A stretch of DNA of 64,000 nt from positions 281,144 through 345,143 of the forward strand of contig NZ_JAAZWC010000002.1 in the NCBI RefSeq assembly GCF_013185195.1. Direction: 5' to 3'. The translations under genes and the position numbers were made by a program. The DNA comes from Saccharibacillus qingshengii (GTDB taxonomy: Bacteria; Bacillota; Bacilli; Paenibacillales; Paenibacillaceae). The notes beneath the pieces were generated by a model, which was given only the letters and a program-made list of their open reading frames with translations, ran no database searches and was not told the origin of the DNA. Positions 63,852-64,000 of this stretch are shown in pieces. How positions within the stretch are numbered: the first letter of the stretch is position 1; every line of letters starts with the position of its first letter.

Positions 63852-64000
63852 CTGAGGAAGAGTTTGTTTGACGCGCTAACGAATCGTGATCACGCTATTT
63901 GATCTAAAAACGTTAAACCAGTCTAGGGCGTGTTTTAAAACTAAAGATGGAAGATAAACCGATTTGGGTTTAGGATAAGAACAGAATAAATCCAAAGGTG
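63852..64000. other. AT-richer right edge of the window
   Basis: About 150 bases, visibly richer in A and T than the rest, with no supported gene. GGGCGTGTTTTAAAAC near 63927 has the look of an insertion-sequence terminus, but no partner end or transposase is in the window. Confidence 0.3.

Overview
The window looks like chromosomal DNA from a moderately high-GC, low-AT-bias member of the Bacillales, most likely Paenibacillaceae (Paenibacillus or Saccharibacillus-like; this is inferred from gene content, not from a marker gene). The evidence is strong AGGAGG ribosome-binding sites, Bacillus-type LexA boxes, CcpA cre boxes, a KimA-type potassium transporter, YesM/YesN-type two-component pairs, LplA/LplB/LplC-type ABC transporters and many pectin/hemicellulose enzymes.

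Layout. 1-2.8 kb: end of the pyrimidine operon (carB-pyrF-pyrE). 3-6.7 kb: a solute-binding lipoprotein, two CAU tRNAs (initiator Met, and probably Ile2) and a membrane diguanylate cyclase. 6.7-11.3 kb: serine hydrolase and AraC regulator facing a GH88-DUF2264 pair. 11.4-16 kb: quinone/thiol-stress-type genes (MhqO-like glyoxalase, azoreductase), several small membrane proteins, a NucA/NucB nuclease and a palindromic repeat. 16-19 kb: kimA, a two-gene SOS-type cassette (mini-WYL and SH3 proteins) and a candidate structured RNA on the minus strand. 19.3-21.3 kb: chemotaxis receptor with a sigma-D-like promoter, then tRNA-Leu. 21.5-33.5 kb: a first glycan locus (GH105, membrane AraC sensor, ABC transporter, sugar isomerase, unknown large enzyme, Gfo/Idh/MocA dehydrogenase). 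33.7-45 kb: a second glycan locus (YesN/YesM pair, ABC transporter, GH127, ChbG-type deacetylase on the opposite strand, GH5). 45-53.5 kb: housekeeping and stress genes (ABC exporter, RNase H, ung, YfcE, GNAT, YflT-like, GGDEF-EAL). 53.6-64 kb: glycerol dehydrogenase, disrupted genes, MFS, ROK, acetyltransferase, GH32, small proteins and an AT-richer right edge.

The two glycan loci read as complete import-and-degrade modules: an extracellular binding lipoprotein and two permeases import oligosaccharides, intracellular hydrolases cleave them, and a dedicated sensor controls expression. Perfect or near-perfect cre boxes at several of these promoters indicate carbon catabolite control. In the second locus a 16-bp box (AGTCCACCTWTCCAAT) occurs upstream of both the regulator operon and the transporter operon at the same distance from the -10, so it is the best candidate for the response-regulator site.

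The most unusual points are: a promoter with two Bacillus-type LexA boxes driving a mini-WYL protein; a roughly 170-nt minus-strand RNA with its own promoter and terminator, nested stems and a 12-nt perfect complement to the usual Bacillales 16S rRNA 3' end; a palindromic terminator-bearing repeat present at two loci; three genes whose RBS-spaced start codon is ATC or ATT; and three genes broken by single in-frame stops (TAA, TGA, TAG), one also frameshifted. The last two groups could be real decay or unusual initiation, or sequence errors, and need read-level checking.
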